Shown here piece after piece: positions 1 through 13,556 of a stretch of 64,000 nucleotides of DNA (positions are counted from its first letter, which is position 1; each line of letters begins with the position of its first letter). Under the pieces are notes generated by a model. It worked only from the letters and a program-made list of their open reading frames with translations, made no database searches and was not told where the DNA came from. Source of the DNA: Sphagnum compactum (taxonomy: Eukaryota; Bryophyta; Sphagnopsida; Sphagnales); the NCBI GenBank assembly GCA_965153455.1, contig OZ234498.1:8060001-8124000 (forward strand), read 5' to 3'. Both the position numbers and the translations under genes were made by a program.

Positions 1-840
1 GAAAGTCAATTTCTTGAATGCATGAACTACTAAATAGAAATAAGAATAATGAACATTCAATGGATATCAACCCGTGGATATCAACTTGGGTATATATATA
101 TATATATACACCCACTTTCACACTTATTGGTTAATCTTTGGTTTCACCTTGGTAACCAATTCTGTAGGAAAATAGGTCTCGTATTATAGGTAGATAGGTA
201 GGAAAATAGGTAACTACTACTAGGTAAGGAGATGGTTTATACATAGGTAAAAGCTGTTTTTACTACCTACCTACTAACAACCAACCTAATCCTGGGTTGT
301 TAGTTAGTAGGTAGGTAGGTAGGTAGTAAAAAATTAGCAACTGAGCCAACCACCATGGTTAGCTAGGTAACTAACTGGAACCCAACAGAAAACTCTAACC
401 ACACTGGAGTGTTATAAAAGTGCTTCTTCTCTTTTGGCACACCTCTAAAGGTTTTTGAAAAATGTAGGGTGGATATCCGGCGGATACCCACTAAGTACCC
501 ACATGGGGGGCATTTTGGGATTCAGAATAATAATGCCTCTTGAGTTTTTTTACACTCTAAATAGCTACACTAGAAAATAATAATAATAATTTATATATAT
601 ATATATATCAAGAAAAGAAAATTTAAATTAATTAATTTAAAAAAACACCAAAACAAACTTGGAACACTTTTTAAAAAGGTGTGTAAACATAAAGGGTATA
701 TGTACACAGAAAAATACAGTATAATGTACACAGTATAATGTACGGTGGCGATATACAAGGGCTATAGGCCCAGGTGGTGGGCCGCCCTGGCGATTGCATA
801 AGGTTCGGGTCTTGGTAGCCGCGCAGCGTGCGAAGGCGAG
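1..840. other. AT-rich intergenic DNA upstream of the coiled-coil gene
   Basis: No gene is visible. The stretch holds two short TA microsatellites (about 95-108 and 594-608), a GGTAG-rich fold-back (separate entry) and, near 716-740, a short tandem duplication of AGTATAATGTACAC. The last contains TATA-like sequence about 150 bases before the CT-rich leader of the next gene and could belong to its promoter. Base composition shifts sharply from AT-rich to GC-rich near 750-840. Confidence 0.6.
257..332. repeat. Imperfect inverted repeat built of TAGG/CTAC units
   Basis: The arm at 257-282 (TTTTTACTACCTACCTAC, continuing to AACAACC) pairs with the arm at 294-332, which reads the reverse complement with extra GTAG and TTAG units. 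The loop is about 11 bases. Flanking bases 160-250 are also rich in TAGGTAG motifs. It may be a MITE remnant or a tetranucleotide repeat that became palindromic. No target-site duplication was identified. Confidence 0.6.
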
Positions 841-1737
841 CAAGCGCGTCTCTCCGAGGCTAGTGTGTGACTCTCTCTCTCTCTCTCTCTCTCTCGGGGA
901 GCGGGGCGCAGCCTGACTGAGGGAGGACTCGAGCAGAGCAGCGTCTTCACCTCACCTCCCTTCTTCTTCTGCTCACACTCTTGCTTCACTACTGTCAATG
1001 CCTGCTGCTTGCCTGGGACTTGGGGCTCCTGCTGCTCTTGGATCAGAGTTTCAAAACACACTGACTGCAGTTTTGATTTTGATTTGTTTTTGTTGAATAG
1101 AACCTTTCGCTGTTTTTCTGTCTGTCTGTCTGTTTGTTTTTTTGTTTGTTTGTTTGCGTGTTTGTTCCTTCCGTTTTGGTCAGCTCCCACAGACAGACAG
1201 ACAGACAGACAGCGAAGAAGACTGGATCTCCGGTCCTACTACTTCTTCGCCTTCTTCCTGCAGGTTCTGTTGGCCACGAGCTTCTTTCTTTTGTTCGTGT
1301 GCTATTTTGTTGTTATCAGTAACAAGCTCTTGGGGAGATCCTGTTTATTTATTTTTGACTATAGCGGAACGTGTTTCGTTTCCCTCGAATTTTTTTTCTC
1401 TTCCTTCTTCTTCTTCTTCTTCTTCTTCTGCTGAAGTGTGCTGAAGTGCCTATCCGTCTTCATAGAGCAGCTGCATAGAAAACTATTTAGAGAAGTTGGA
1501 ATGCTTCCAAGACGTTGGTGGAGATGATACCCAGTTTTCAGGACACGGCCCTTTTCTCCCTCGGTGAAGCCTTTCGATGATAACATGTTTTTGCCCCTTG
1601 TTTTCCATGCCTATGAGTAAAGTAGCCTTGCTGTAGAGACGCTTGCTTCGTTCATACACTCTCTTCACAAACTGTGCTGTGTGTCAGAGGCAAAGATGCA
1701 GCAGCTGAAATGTCCTTAGTTGTCAAAGCTGCGGTTT
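841..1737 (+). promoter_or_regulatory. Promoter/5' leader of the coiled-coil gene
   Basis: This GC-richer, CT-rich stretch has the look of a plant transcription start and 5' UTR. It holds a (TC)n run at 871-894, a (GACA)n run at 1191-1212 and a (CTT)n run near 1406-1430. It precedes the first good ATG of the long reading frame. Any leader intron could not be fixed. An ATG at 1709 opens a short out-of-frame ORF that runs past the main start to 1880, so either leaky scanning or splicing of the leader would be needed if it is in the mRNA. Confidence 0.55.
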
Positions 1738-4700
1738 ATGGACATGGAGGAGCAGCAGGCATTCACTACTGTGGGTGGCAAGGAAGAAGCTTCTTTGGGT
1801 GTGTCGGCCCAAGGTTATCAGCAGCAATGCAGGGAGTTTGGTTTGCAAACCATGCGGGTTGCTACAGTGGAGAGAATTGAGAAAGGTGAAGGTGGCAGTA
1901 GTGGAGACGGTGATGATGCAGGGAATATGTCCAAAGCCCATGAATTGGAGGAGGACCTGGGCTATGCGGAGAAGGGATATGTTGTGGATGGGCAGAAGCA
2001 GCCTATAGAAGGATCTGAACCTTCATCATGTTCCAAAAATCTAGCAGGACGGGACCTAGCAGATTCCTTGCAACCAGTAAAGAGCTTCATGACAGCAGCA
2101 GCAACAATAGATCATCAGGCAAAGAAAGAGTTCAAAGTGTCTGCATTTCTCATTGGGCAGCTCAGGAGCCTTGCTGCAAAGGAAAGAGAATTAGAGGCAA
2201 GAATCGGACGAGAGAGGGTGGAACATGTGGTTGAGAAAGTGGAGGATGAGGTTGAGTATGAAGGTGCGATGGAGGAGATGTGGCTGAACATGCAAGCTGA
2301 TGAGGAATCTCGGCAGATGGAGCAAAGGGAGAGGGATTTTGAAGCGGAACGCCGTGAAGTGCAACTCGAGGATGAGATTATTCTGTTGAGGGGGAGGGTG
2401 CAGCGTCTGGAAGAGGAGCTCAAGCTTGCTCATGTGGAGAAGGAATATGCACTCCAGAAGAAGCAGGATGAAATGGATGGCATCATTCAAGGTATGCTGG
2501 TTGAACTCCAAGCTTCAGAAGACAGAGAAGAACTATCAATAGAACAAGAGAATTTGAGGAAGTTAGGAGACTCACTTGTTGCAGCTGCAGCCAAAAGCAG
2601 GCAAGCTGCAGTCAGCCCAAGTAAAGCCATTTTTCTGGCTTTTGAGGATACACTGAAGAAAGCTGACCAACAAGCAGAGCAAGCCCGCAACATACTGGAC
2701 TCGACTCTACGTGCAAAAGAGGATGCGGAGACCACCTTTCAACAGCAGCAATGTATGTGGCATGAGAGAGAGCTCCAGTTGGAAAGTCAGATCCTCATGC
2801 TGGACAAGGAATTGAGCAAGATATCGGGTTTGATGAGAGAGGCTGATTCAGGCTTATTCATTGAACAGGAACGCCGCAAAGAAGCACGACATGAAGTTGA
2901 AGATCTGCTGATCATGTATAGGGATGAGAAGAAGATGCGGAGTGAGAGTGAGGAAAAGCTGAAAAGGTTGGTTAAGTTTCTTGTCAAGATGAAGGAGAAT
3001 CTGGTGAAAGACAACCATGGAGATGATGATCTCCAAGGAAGGTTTAGAGCTCTCTTACAGGAACTTGAGAAAGAGTTGCAGAGAGCTAATTCAAAGAGAT
3101 CATCATCAAATGAGAAAAGGTCTCAGGTATTGGAGTCAGAGCAAGCAAATCAGTGGAAAGCTCAGCGGGATGCAGCAGAAACAGAGAGAGACAAACTGGA
3201 AACCAAATTGAAGTTGCAGTTGAAGAGAGCACGGGATAGAGAACAAGAGATTGAGGCAATGTGGTCAGAGAGGGAGAAAGACCTAGTTGCAAGATGCAGC
3301 CATTTGGAGTCCGGCTTAGCCCAATGGGAAGCAAAGTATAAGACTAGAGGGGCAGAAGTCATGAAAGAACAGAAAGCCAGGAAGCAAGAAATTGAGATGT
3401 ATTGCAAGGAATGGGCTGATGAGAAAGCCAGCTGGGAAGCTATGGTCTCGCAGCGTGAGGATTGGCTTGAGGAGCAGGTAGCAAAGTGGACATCCCTGTT
3501 GGATGCCAAGGACTACGAATTGTTCAAACTCAAACACTCCTACCAGGAGCTGAATCGTGTTGCCACAGCTACCAAGGAACGTCTTGATGAGTTGCAGCAG
3601 CAGCTGTATGAAAACACACGAGCTTTCTCAGAGCACTCGACACAGACCAGTTTAGTTTGCGAAAAGAGTCAAGAAGAAAGTGAGGGGGAGAGCTGCCTTA
3701 GTATTGTAAAGTTCGTTAATGAGACTGACATGATGGAGGAAGAGTCTACAAAGATGGAAACAGAGAAGTTGAGAGCAGCAAAAAATGAACTTGAGATGAA
3801 AGTACAGGACACTCTTCACCTGGTTGAAGCCCTGCAGTCTGAGTTTTCTGCTAAAGAGAGGCAGATGGAGTCAGAAAGAACAAAGCTGGAGTTGACTCTT
3901 GCAATGAAAGCTGCTGACATGGAGCAGCTGAAAGGGCAGCTCAGTGCAAGGGAACATGAGATGGAGGTCCTAATGCAGAAGTTCCAAGATGAGGTTTTGA
4001 ACATAGACAGGGAGGTTGAGAGGGAGCGCAAGGAAAGAGAGGAGGTGATGGAGATGCATTTTGTGGGAAAGCGACGACTGGTGAATGATATGCGAGAGAA
4101 GGAGGAGAGATGGCGGAATGAGATGGATGCCATTGCACAGGAGTTGGCCGAGCAACGGGTTTCAGCCAGGCAGAAAGATGAAGACATTGCAACACTGAAG
4201 GAGAATTTGAAGACATTGGAGGAACATCAGAGAACTGAGGACCTTAAGGTGGCCAAGCTGCTTGCCTCATTCAGACAGGAGAATGATGCTCTCACCAATG
4301 AGCTTGACCAGCAGCGAAAAGCAGGTAAACTAGCAAATGCTGATGTTCAGAAGCTTCAGAAGGAGATTGATACTCTACTGGAGGAACTTGATGCAGAGAG
4401 GCAAAAAAAGATGGGACTGAATATGAATCAAGGAACTTTGAATGACTGGAGAACACAACTGCAAGCATCAGCAGGACGAGTTGTTGTTAGTGTTGGCAGA
4501 CAGATGTCAGATGCAACATGTGTTGCTACTGAGAGCCTACGAGAAGAATTGTGTGTTAAAGAGATGCAACTGGTGATGACAAGAAAAGAACAAGAAGAAG
4601 CTGATTTGGGAGGAAAGAGAGAAACAATTCTAGGTCAAGAGCTGAGCATGCAAGAAGAAGAGCACTGCCAGCAGGAGTGGCAGTGCAAGGAACAGAAACA

Positions 4701-6633
4701 TGTGGACAAAGAGAACATACTCCAAGAGCTGGAGGCAGAAAGGGAGGAAGTTAGTGTTTTGCAAGGGACAGTTCGGGAGCTTGAATGGTTGCTTATGCAT
4801 AGTGAGGTTGAGAACAAGAATAAGTTAGATTTTGTACGGAAGAGAGAAGGAATGGTGAAGGTGCATTCATCACATCTGGAGGAGGTTGATCAGTACATCA
4901 TGGATCTACGATCCAAGTTAGAAGAATCAGAGACAAAGCGTAAGGGTGCTGAAGTTGCGCTTGCTGTTCAGGATCTGAAAAGAGCTGCTAGCCTTGATGC
5001 AGCTACTCTGGTTCAGGTGCCCAACAAGCATGATGGAAGGCCTTTGGCATACTCCTTGTCACTTGATAACAGGAATGACAGTCTGTGTGTTCGTACAAGA
5101 GCTTCATTTGATGCAGGAGTCCGAAGTGGACATTTCTCTGTTCCAGGAGTGCAGGACCACTGTTGGGAGCTTGGCAATCCCGGTGGCAGGTTAGGGTTTC
5201 TGGCTGCTTCATGGTGCTGTGCAAATCCCTCTATGGAAAGCAGTTTGACATTCATTTACACAGAGTTTTCTTTGCATCTTGCTATTTTGTACCCAATGTA
5301 ATTGGCATGTTTCAAGATTTTAGGTTCTGCAAGAATGGTTTTAAACTCACTGTTCTCGAGTCTCTTCTGTCAACTGAAAGGTGTCACTATGAATGCCATT
5401 GATGATTTTTTGCTGTTAAGTACAGAATCTCCTTGGTTGGTCATTCTTAGCCCTAAAATATCATGGTGGGTTTGTGACAGCTTTGGGTTACGGAACAGCA
5501 TTTCATCTGTTGCTGGTTCTGGCACTTGGTTAGCTCAATGTGATGACACTATGCAACGAGATTCGGAGTGGTTGGGTCTTCCTGTAACTTCACCTGGGCA
5601 ACGACGGCAAAAGTGGCTCATTGATGCTGCTTGGTTGCACCGTGTGCGCAAGGTATGGAAGCACTGTTGTGTTGTCTGTCTTAGGTGAAGAGATGATCTC
5701 CTGGCCAAACTTTGAACTTCTCAACCCAATCCAAGCCAGAGTTCAATCCTAACTTGAACTTTGGAATTTGTGTTCAGTTTCAAGTTACAATGCTTTCACT
5801 ATTTCAAGCTTCAGTTTGGTGATGTGCATGAGATATCAGAAAATCTCTTTATTTCTGCTAACTGTGCCTTAAATACTGTTCAATCTTGTGCTAAATATTT
5901 AGCAGATAGGTAGTGATTTTTATGAGAGCTGATGGGAGCTTATTGACCTTCTGTTGGCCAGGAGCAAGCTTTCCTCAGGCAACAACTGGAAGTTGAGCGA
6001 CAGCGTGTCAGTGCATTGGCTCAGGTTCAAACAGCACATTTGTCTTCACTTCATACCTGTTTTTGACCCTCTTGTCTTTGTGCATGACTAGAACTCATTC
6101 CTTTGGCATGGGGCATCTTTTGATTGTCTGGCCAAAATGGGAAGCGTCTGGATTTTTAGTGTGCAGTAGATTATTATCTGTGTGAGATCTGCATAAATCG
6201 CAATGCTTCAGGGAGACATAGGATTTGATGCAGCTCCCATTAGGACTGCAGCACCTACTGTGTTTGGAAAGCTTTTTCTAATGCATAAACGGATTCCCAG
6301 GTTGAGACAGAGAACAGATTGATAGAGGCAGCAGTGACACGGGCAGTTGAGGAGAAGCAGCAGATTGAGGCCACAGTCCTTGGTTTGCAGCAAGAGGTGA
6401 GTTCTGTTTCGTACCCCCTCTTGTGCTTTGATTCTGAAGTTTCCTTTTCTTAATTATTTTAAACCCTAAACCCTACCAGCTTCATTATGGCCAATTAGGT
6501 TCCAATTTCTGTGACTACAGTTATGGACAACTGTGACCCCAAACATTGCTGAATGATGAAGTCAAGATCTTCTTGGGTGCAGGTGTCTCGATTGCAGAAA
6601 ATTGTCACTTCAAAATCTGGAGTTTGTTCTTGA
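1738..6633 (+). CDS. Large coiled-coil protein, five exons, function unknown
   Basis: The model joins 1738..5189, 5481..5652, 5962..6024, 6301..6396 and 6583..6633 (1,277 residues). All four introns are GT-AG and every phase fits (2, 0, 0, 0); the last exon ends in TGA. The long first frame opens at a TTG after a TAG at 1717, so the start is ATG 1738 or ATG 1744, the latter with the better context (GACATGG). Residues ~1-125 are acidic and low in complexity. Residues ~130-1110 are nearly continuous Glu/Lys/Leu/Gln-rich heptad-like coiled coil. Exon 2 adds a tryptophan-rich, non-helical module (GTWLAQCDDTM, then KWLIDAAWLHRVRK). Exons 3-5 return to coiled coil (EQAFLRQQLEVERQRV; VETENRLIEAAVTRAVEE; VSRLQKIV) and end in SKSGVCS. 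I do not recognise the family; a cytoskeletal or scaffold role would be a guess. Reading straight through exon 1 would stop at 5301 and lose the C-terminus. Confidence 0.8.
6461..6475 (+). promoter_or_regulatory. Double telobox in the last intron of the coiled-coil gene
   Basis: AAACCCTAAACCCTA occurs within intron 4 (6397-6582). Such telomere-like boxes are known in plants as binding sites of TRB/Myb-type telomere-repeat factors, often in introns and leaders of housekeeping genes. Function here is inferred only from the motif. Confidence 0.45.
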
Positions 6634-9600
6634 GCTTCTCCTCAATTTCACATGTAACATTGTAGTTCCCCTTCCATCACAGGACTTTGTACAACACAAA
6701 TTTTTCCAGGCATGAGGTCATAATCATCACTGACAGGAACAGATTGCCCATGTTAGGTCAATGCCACTGGGAGCTTGTCTCCTCCACGTATTGAGATGTT
6801 TGGTAGGCACTTTCAGATTGCTAACTTCAAATGCTGTTAATACTGCCCTCCAAATGAGAATGTGACAGCAGGTGCCTTTCAGACAGTGTAGAATGCGGAT
6901 TATATCATATGTCGGTCACATCCTCTTTTTTTGTGACTGAGCTGAATGACAAAGCCCAAGGCTGAAGTGTGAACGAAGTCCATAGGTCGGTCCATACGAA
7001 GACAGAAGACCGAATCACAAACCTTGGCCAAAAGTATCATCAAGTCAAACCTGAAATGTGATCATGGTGCCCAAGGTTTGGTCCTCGATTTGTTCTAGAG
7101 ACTCTTCACTCAAACCATTGATGTGGTGTTATTTTTGCCAGATTGTGAATTGATTAGCAGAAACATTGCAGCATTAGCATTTGCCCATGTGGATAGGAGA
7201 TTGTTGGTGAAAATTTGATGGAAAGAGAGTGACAAGTGGGCTCTTGACTATAGTTTGTTAACACTGGAAAAGTACTTGAGAAAATCTGGGTTCCTTTGCA
7301 CCATAGTAGTGTTCCTGATAGTAATTGATGATGAAACCTTGCCAAACTTCATTGAAACACACCATCAGAGGATGAGGAAGTAAACAAAAGAGAGGACCTA
7401 GGTCCTAGTTTAATTGCTATGAGACATATTTCAAAAGAGTAGGAGGTGATGGTGATTGTGGGAATCCCCACTCAACTATCAACTGCCTGCAACAAGTTAG
7501 TGGTGGGAAGGGGAGGTGGGTCTTGAAGCGGTGGGGAATCAAGAGGTAGCTAAACCTACCACTGCTGCTTGACTTCAGATTGAAGATGCTTGCTTCTTTT
7601 GGAGGGTAAGGGAAATTCTTTGATGCAGGAAAGTAACCAAGACAGAACGTGGAGGACCTTCAGGCCATTTCATACCCTAAACAGGGTTGGCACAGTCTTA
7701 TATGAAAACATCCACTTGTGCAAAACAACCGAATATCTCAATTGCTAAAAGGGAGGAATTGACAATAATTGATAGTAATTTGTTTTGAGAGTTTTGAGAA
7801 TTTTATGTACTTAGACCAAGACTCTTTTGGTGATGGCAAATACCCAAAAACATCTTGTGAGTTAGTTGAATTGTACTTCTAAAGACAATTCTCTTGTAAC
7901 TTATTGGATCTAGCAGTGTAACAAAGCCCTCAAGGTATCTTGTGATATCTTTGACAAATGTTCTCAACCAGACTATGCAGGTATTGAAATGGTTCACATG
8001 CCTTGCACTTGTTCCAATATCTCAACTATTGCCATGGGAATTATCAATAGTTAATGAGTTTTTGTTCTCTGTTTTGTCTTTCCTTCTTTGGGATTCTTTG
8101 TGGCTGGTTGAAGAAGTGTTAACCTTGCTTTGCATTTTCCTGATTGTGTGAGAATGGAGATTTCTTGATTCTAATAAGAGATATTTGTTTTGATGGCTTA
8201 CAAATGCTTTTGGGAAAGTGTCTTCACAATTGACTTCTAACCAATATTATTGGCACAAAATACCCATACAACATCAATGGATGTGAGGTATCAAACTTGG
8301 TCATTAGTTGTAATGTTTAGATGTTGGTTAGATGTTGCAAGCTACTCAAAAAATGACATCAACATAACCACGTTTGGAAAGCTAAAAACCATTTAGGCTT
8401 ACCTATGCTTGCAACTTGTGTTGTGTCTACAATTGGTGCAAAACACTTTGGTGAGGCCTTATAAGGCTTATCAATCTTGTTGATAGTTGGATCCCCACAA
8501 GTAGGCCCATTATGTGGACAATGCACAAGAAACAAAGGTACTCAACATTAGGACTACCTAGTGTTGAGGTCCAAGGCTTGCACCTCATGGAAATGCTTGA
8601 ATAAAAATACATCGATAATTTTACAAAAGAGATCAACCCTAAAACATGTCATTGGGTCAAGATACAAGAAATAAAATTTGCCCTTGAGTGACTTTTGTAG
8701 CACCTACTTAATCACATTTACAAACATTTTTTTTTAATATGAAACTTCATCAAGCATTTGATAGTTCCCTGAAAGGGAGGATACACGCAAGTCTAATCAC
8801 AATTTGAGCATTGCACAGATTTTCCCACTTGGTTTGTGCAAGTTGTATGGATGGGTGTGAACATTATAGCATGAGCCATAGATGCCCCCACTTAAGTGGT
8901 TAAGTAGTCCTTAAGATTGATTGGGATTGGTAGATTTGGATTGATCACATTATTTAAATGAGGCTTTTAAAATATTGGTTAAAATATTTGTAAAGTGCTT
9001 TTGAGTACCTTATAATTGTTAGGTTCATTTTAAATTTAACAAATTGTTCCTATGATATATTACCCTAGTACCTTGGCCAATTCAACAATAATTATATTAT
9101 TTTCAGAAATGTTGAAATTTTCAAAAAGTATTTCTTCCAAGTCAAAAAATATTGTGAAGGACAATAGTGAATATTTAGGAATATTCCATTTATTAAAATG
9201 AAAATTTCAAAATAGTTAATTATTCGATGAACATGTGTTGAAATGGCCAAGGTACTACAATATAAACATTGTTGTGTAAATACATCTCACATATTTAATC
9301 TAAATTTTTATTTTTTTCACTAAAAAACATGTAAAGATACACAATGTTTACGATAGTTCATGTTATTGTGTTTGCATTTCAATGTTGTGCATGTCATGCA
9401 CCCCTAGCTATATTGGCCAATAAAGTCTCTTATACTTGTAACCTGCCTTCATGGAGACATGATGATTAGACATTTTGCCTTGACACTTGGGAATGTCTTT
9501 TCTCCTTGCTCTCAATTATTGTTACCAATTGAAATCAGAATTTTATTACATTTGGATTCAAAACAAAATCAAATGGGCCACCGACCTTACTTTCTAAATG

Positions 9601-12600
9601 GAATGAAGGGACTACTTCAAAATCAAATCACCATAAATATATATGGTAATTTTTTTGGAACTTGCTAGACATGTTAGACAGTGTCCCATTCCCTTACCGA
9701 TTGCATGATTATCAATGTTGAAAACATATTCATTGTTTTAAATACACTTTTTTTTTCATATAAAAATTGAAAAAAAATCATATAAAACATATGTTCACTA
9801 CTTGTGGTTCATTTTTTAATTCTAAATCACATTTTGATTTATACATCATTTACATCATACCTCATTTACATGTGGTAAATCATTTTTCAAATCCATAAGT
9901 ATTAAAAATTCAAATATATTTATAAATTTTTCAAATTACACATTTTTACCAACAACAAAAAATCAAAGGACTACTTTGTATGTAGGAAATGAAAGGACCC
10001 TTTAAAATATGGACATCATCTATGGAACAATCAATGAATTTCAAAAGTCTTTCACTCAAACCGAACCCAATATTGAATTGAACAAATTTTTCATTTGAAT
10101 TTCTTAACACTCATATTACTCATTAAGCACAATGCATCATGATTTTGATTATGAACTGGAAATAGATTTAATCATTTGTTTGTAGTTTTCATTGTAATTC
10201 AATGCCCATTTTTGTTCATTTCATTGGGTTATGCCCACTAGGGAGTGTAGAACATATGTTTGCATAAATGCAACAAATCCTTGATGTCCTTGATTGTAGA
10301 CATGTCACTTTAACGCTAAACAATTAACTTGAATCTAAGCAACACCTAGGGATGCCTTCAAGCAAAGGAACCTAGTTATCTTGAGTATATTTTGTTACTT
10401 TGTTTCTTATATATAAACAAAGTTGTGCCATAAGTTCCGAATCTAAACAATTGAGTGAAATATCTACTAATGACAAGCCCCCATTCATCTTTAGTGGCCT
10501 CTAAATTTGAATGCACCTAAGGTTTCAATAACAATTGATGCATCGAGAGTGCTACTAAAAGTTGATGCCATATGAGTGTTGGAAGATGATATATTTAGTG
10601 TACATGATCAAGTCAAAGCATTAGACCTAGAGGCAACATTCAACTAACTACAAGGAACAAACAAAGATGCCCAAAAACAAAACAAAAAACCTTCTACTTA
10701 AATTTCAAAGTTTTAGAGAAGGCATGGTGCACCAACGTGCAATGGACAAACCATTTCAAACTCAAAATGTTTCATTGCACTAGGCAAACAACCCATACCT
10801 TATAACAAACTACGGATCCTCAAATTCTTAACCCCATTTCTAAAGTTTGACCTCTAAATGACAATGTACACACAATCTTATATTTAGAAGTCTTGATTCT
10901 CAATAGCTAGTCACCAAATTTGCATATCACTCAATTTGAAAAGATGTTGCATCTTCATGCCAACAAAAATACAACCAAACTTCAAAGTTCAAAGAGACAT
11001 TGTAATGTGCACCTTCCAAAAGCACAAGACAATTATGGAATTAGTTGAACACAATTAATACAATGTAGAAACATTGTTAGCATAAAAACTTACATTGTAT
11101 GTAGAAACAATGTTAACATAAAATGATTGCTAAGTTTTGATGGTAGGTGTTTACAAAAAAGGATTTGCCCTACTCAAAAATTCCAAAAAGTTGAAAATAG
11201 ATGGGAAAAAGGTGAAAATTGTTTCCTTGGTGGGGGATCCCACGGGATAATTTTGCATCCTACCAACTATGTATCAAACAAATATGTGTATCAATAGATG
11301 ATCATGTCATGATTTTATTGTCACTCAATAAGCTATGGTGAAATCATGGAGCATAGGTGCACCATGTTATGACCATGATGCATTTTTTAAGGTTCAAAGG
11401 TGGCTCTTTTTTTTTCTTTGCAAATTAATTGTGTTGTTGCAATCTTTTTATTATTTTTGGGATTTGGGTGAGAGATATTATTTGCAATTTGATTTTTATT
11501 TTTTATGTTTGTTACATTCTTTGTTGGGTGGGTGTTTGTGTAGTTTTTTACATGGTAGAAAGTTTTAAAACAAGGAAAAATAAAGCAAGTTATGTTTTAT
11601 ATAAGGGAGGATCAAGAAAAAAACTCTTGAGCACCCCCTCTCTCTCCTTCTCCCTCCTTTCCTTTTGCCTTTCTCTTTCTCAACAACAATTTCGAACATG
11701 AACAATTTCAACCTAGAGTTTTTTCAAAAGTCAAGCAACAATGAAATGTGAAGGTGCGTGATGTTGTGAATAAGATGTTGTCATGGTCATTGTTTTTTTA
11801 ATTAAGGAAATTTCATTGCTAAATATGTAAGGTCATCCATCGTTCAAGGGTATTAACCAAAAAGGTCAAAATTATACTTTTAAAAAATACAACATGAATG
11901 TAAAAAATTGTATTTTCCCTCCTTGGGAGTTAATAAGTTGCACAACAAACTAAAGATCATTTGTTTATCATTGTGAAATTTTCATGAACTTCAAATTCCA
12001 CAAAAAAAAGGCATTTAGGTAGTCTACATGTTTTGTGCACATGATAACCAACTTGCATTCAAGTTGACACCCATGATGAGAAAGAGAAAGATAGGTCTTT
12101 GATATAGTGTATCACAAATCAATATTGTTGACGATTAAATTTTGTTATGTTTCTTATACATGCAATTGCATATGTCCAATGACATGAAATTTGAATATTT
12201 TTTATGAACTATGTATTTTTCGCAACTTGAGCCAATTCGTGTTATTGAAACTAACAACCAAGTAAAAGCTAACAACCTTGTGTGATTTCCAACAACATTC
12301 AAATAAATAAATAAGTGCAACAACAAAATTTATTATAGGATTCTCCTTCTTTTCAATCTACATACTATTTATAGCTTGTTCAGTTACTTACTACATGTTA
12401 AACATGCATTGACAATTTTGAGGGTTTGTTATTACCTTATATTAATAGTTTTGTTTCATTTTTTCATATCAATGTAACTATATCTATGTATTAGAAATCC
12501 TAATACATTACAATTCATTATATTGATGTGGAGAAGTTTAGTAATTTTGATTATTTCCATTATGTGGATTTATTCTGAATCTTACTTGTTTTAAAACCTT

Positions 12601-13556
12601 GTGGTACACATGCAAAGCTTATAAACTGTGTTTTTATTGTTTTGTTATATTGGATACAAGTCTAATGTGCAATTTCTTGTACATATTTTCTTTAATATCT
12701 TAACCTTTTTATTCAATTTTAAAATTCAAAAAATGATCTTTAAAAATGGTGTAGCGAATAATGTTGTACCTTGAAATGTGAAATTGAATCAAATAAAATG
12801 AAACAAAACAACTCAAGAAATAAATGAAAATGATTTTGACACATTAATAGACATCCAAATCACATCATGCTCTCATGAAATATTGTGGGTTTGGATCATA
12901 TCATGACATGGCCATATAATACAAAAGTTATAGTTGTGATATAATCAAAGAACATTTGATCAAAGTATCAACTTTAAATCAACCATTCATTATTTACAAC
13001 ATTTGATCCTAAATCTATGGACCTAATTTCTTTAGATTACACAATTTATTATCAACTTTTGAAGGTTTCCATGTAGGTTGAAAATTTATAGTGTATTAGT
13101 GTTTGAGCAATACAACATCTAAAAAATACATTATGCAATACATTCAATGAATTACTAATGTGATTTTCATTTTTATTTCTCTTTAGTGTTCTAGTGTATC
13201 AAATTGTATTGGGTCAATCTGTCAATTAAAATGGTGTAGAATGTTACACACCCAATTATAATGTATCATCACAAATATAATGTTTCAATTCTACAAGCTT
13301 ATTCATATTGTATTCGGATTATGGGTGTAGATATAAAGCGAATTTTGGATTGGCACATTCTAGAATATAAAAACAAAAAATTTAAAATTTGTAGATGAGC
13401 ATGAAATGAAGAATAGAAAAGGCCATGGTTATTTACCACCGCATCAATCACTCATGGTCATGGTTGTGAGTCCAACATATAATAGTGATTACATCATATT
13501 AAATGGAAATGTATGTGTACATAAAGCACAAGGCCTTCAATGTGTAGGTGAAATAG
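6634..13556. other. 3' flank and AT-rich desert with no recognisable gene
   Basis: The first several hundred bases after the TGA probably hold the 3' UTR. Positions 7,380-7,760 are somewhat GC-richer but carry no long reading frame. From about 8.7 kb the DNA is strongly AT-rich with homopolymer runs. The ORFs over 60 codons (for example minus-strand 7803-7997 and 8427-8636) match nothing I know. The only structured item is the TATA plus CT-rich stretch near 11.6 kb (separate entry). Confidence 0.6.
11594..11710 (+). promoter_or_regulatory. Orphan TATA box and CT-rich start-like region
   Basis: A TATA-like TTTATATAAGGG is followed about 35 bases later by a ~60-base CT-rich patch (CCCCCTCTCTCTCCTTCTCC and on). 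An ATG at about 11698 then opens only a 17-codon frame. The arrangement resembles a plant core promoter or an LTR promoter, but no gene follows. Chance in low-complexity DNA is possible. Confidence 0.3.

Noticed and set aside
762-1190. 142-codon minus-strand frame in the leader of the coiled-coil gene
   Set aside because: Composition is the complement of CT-rich leader repeats (Gln/Lys/Arg-rich), not a real protein.
5302-5688. Separate 128-residue gene after the coiled-coil frame
   Set aside because: The frame lies in intron 1 and exon 2 of the same gene; only 5481-5652 is coding in the spliced model.
7803-8636. Possible Copia polyprotein relic on the minus strand
   Set aside because: No integrase, reverse-transcriptase or gag motif could be identified in the short frames.
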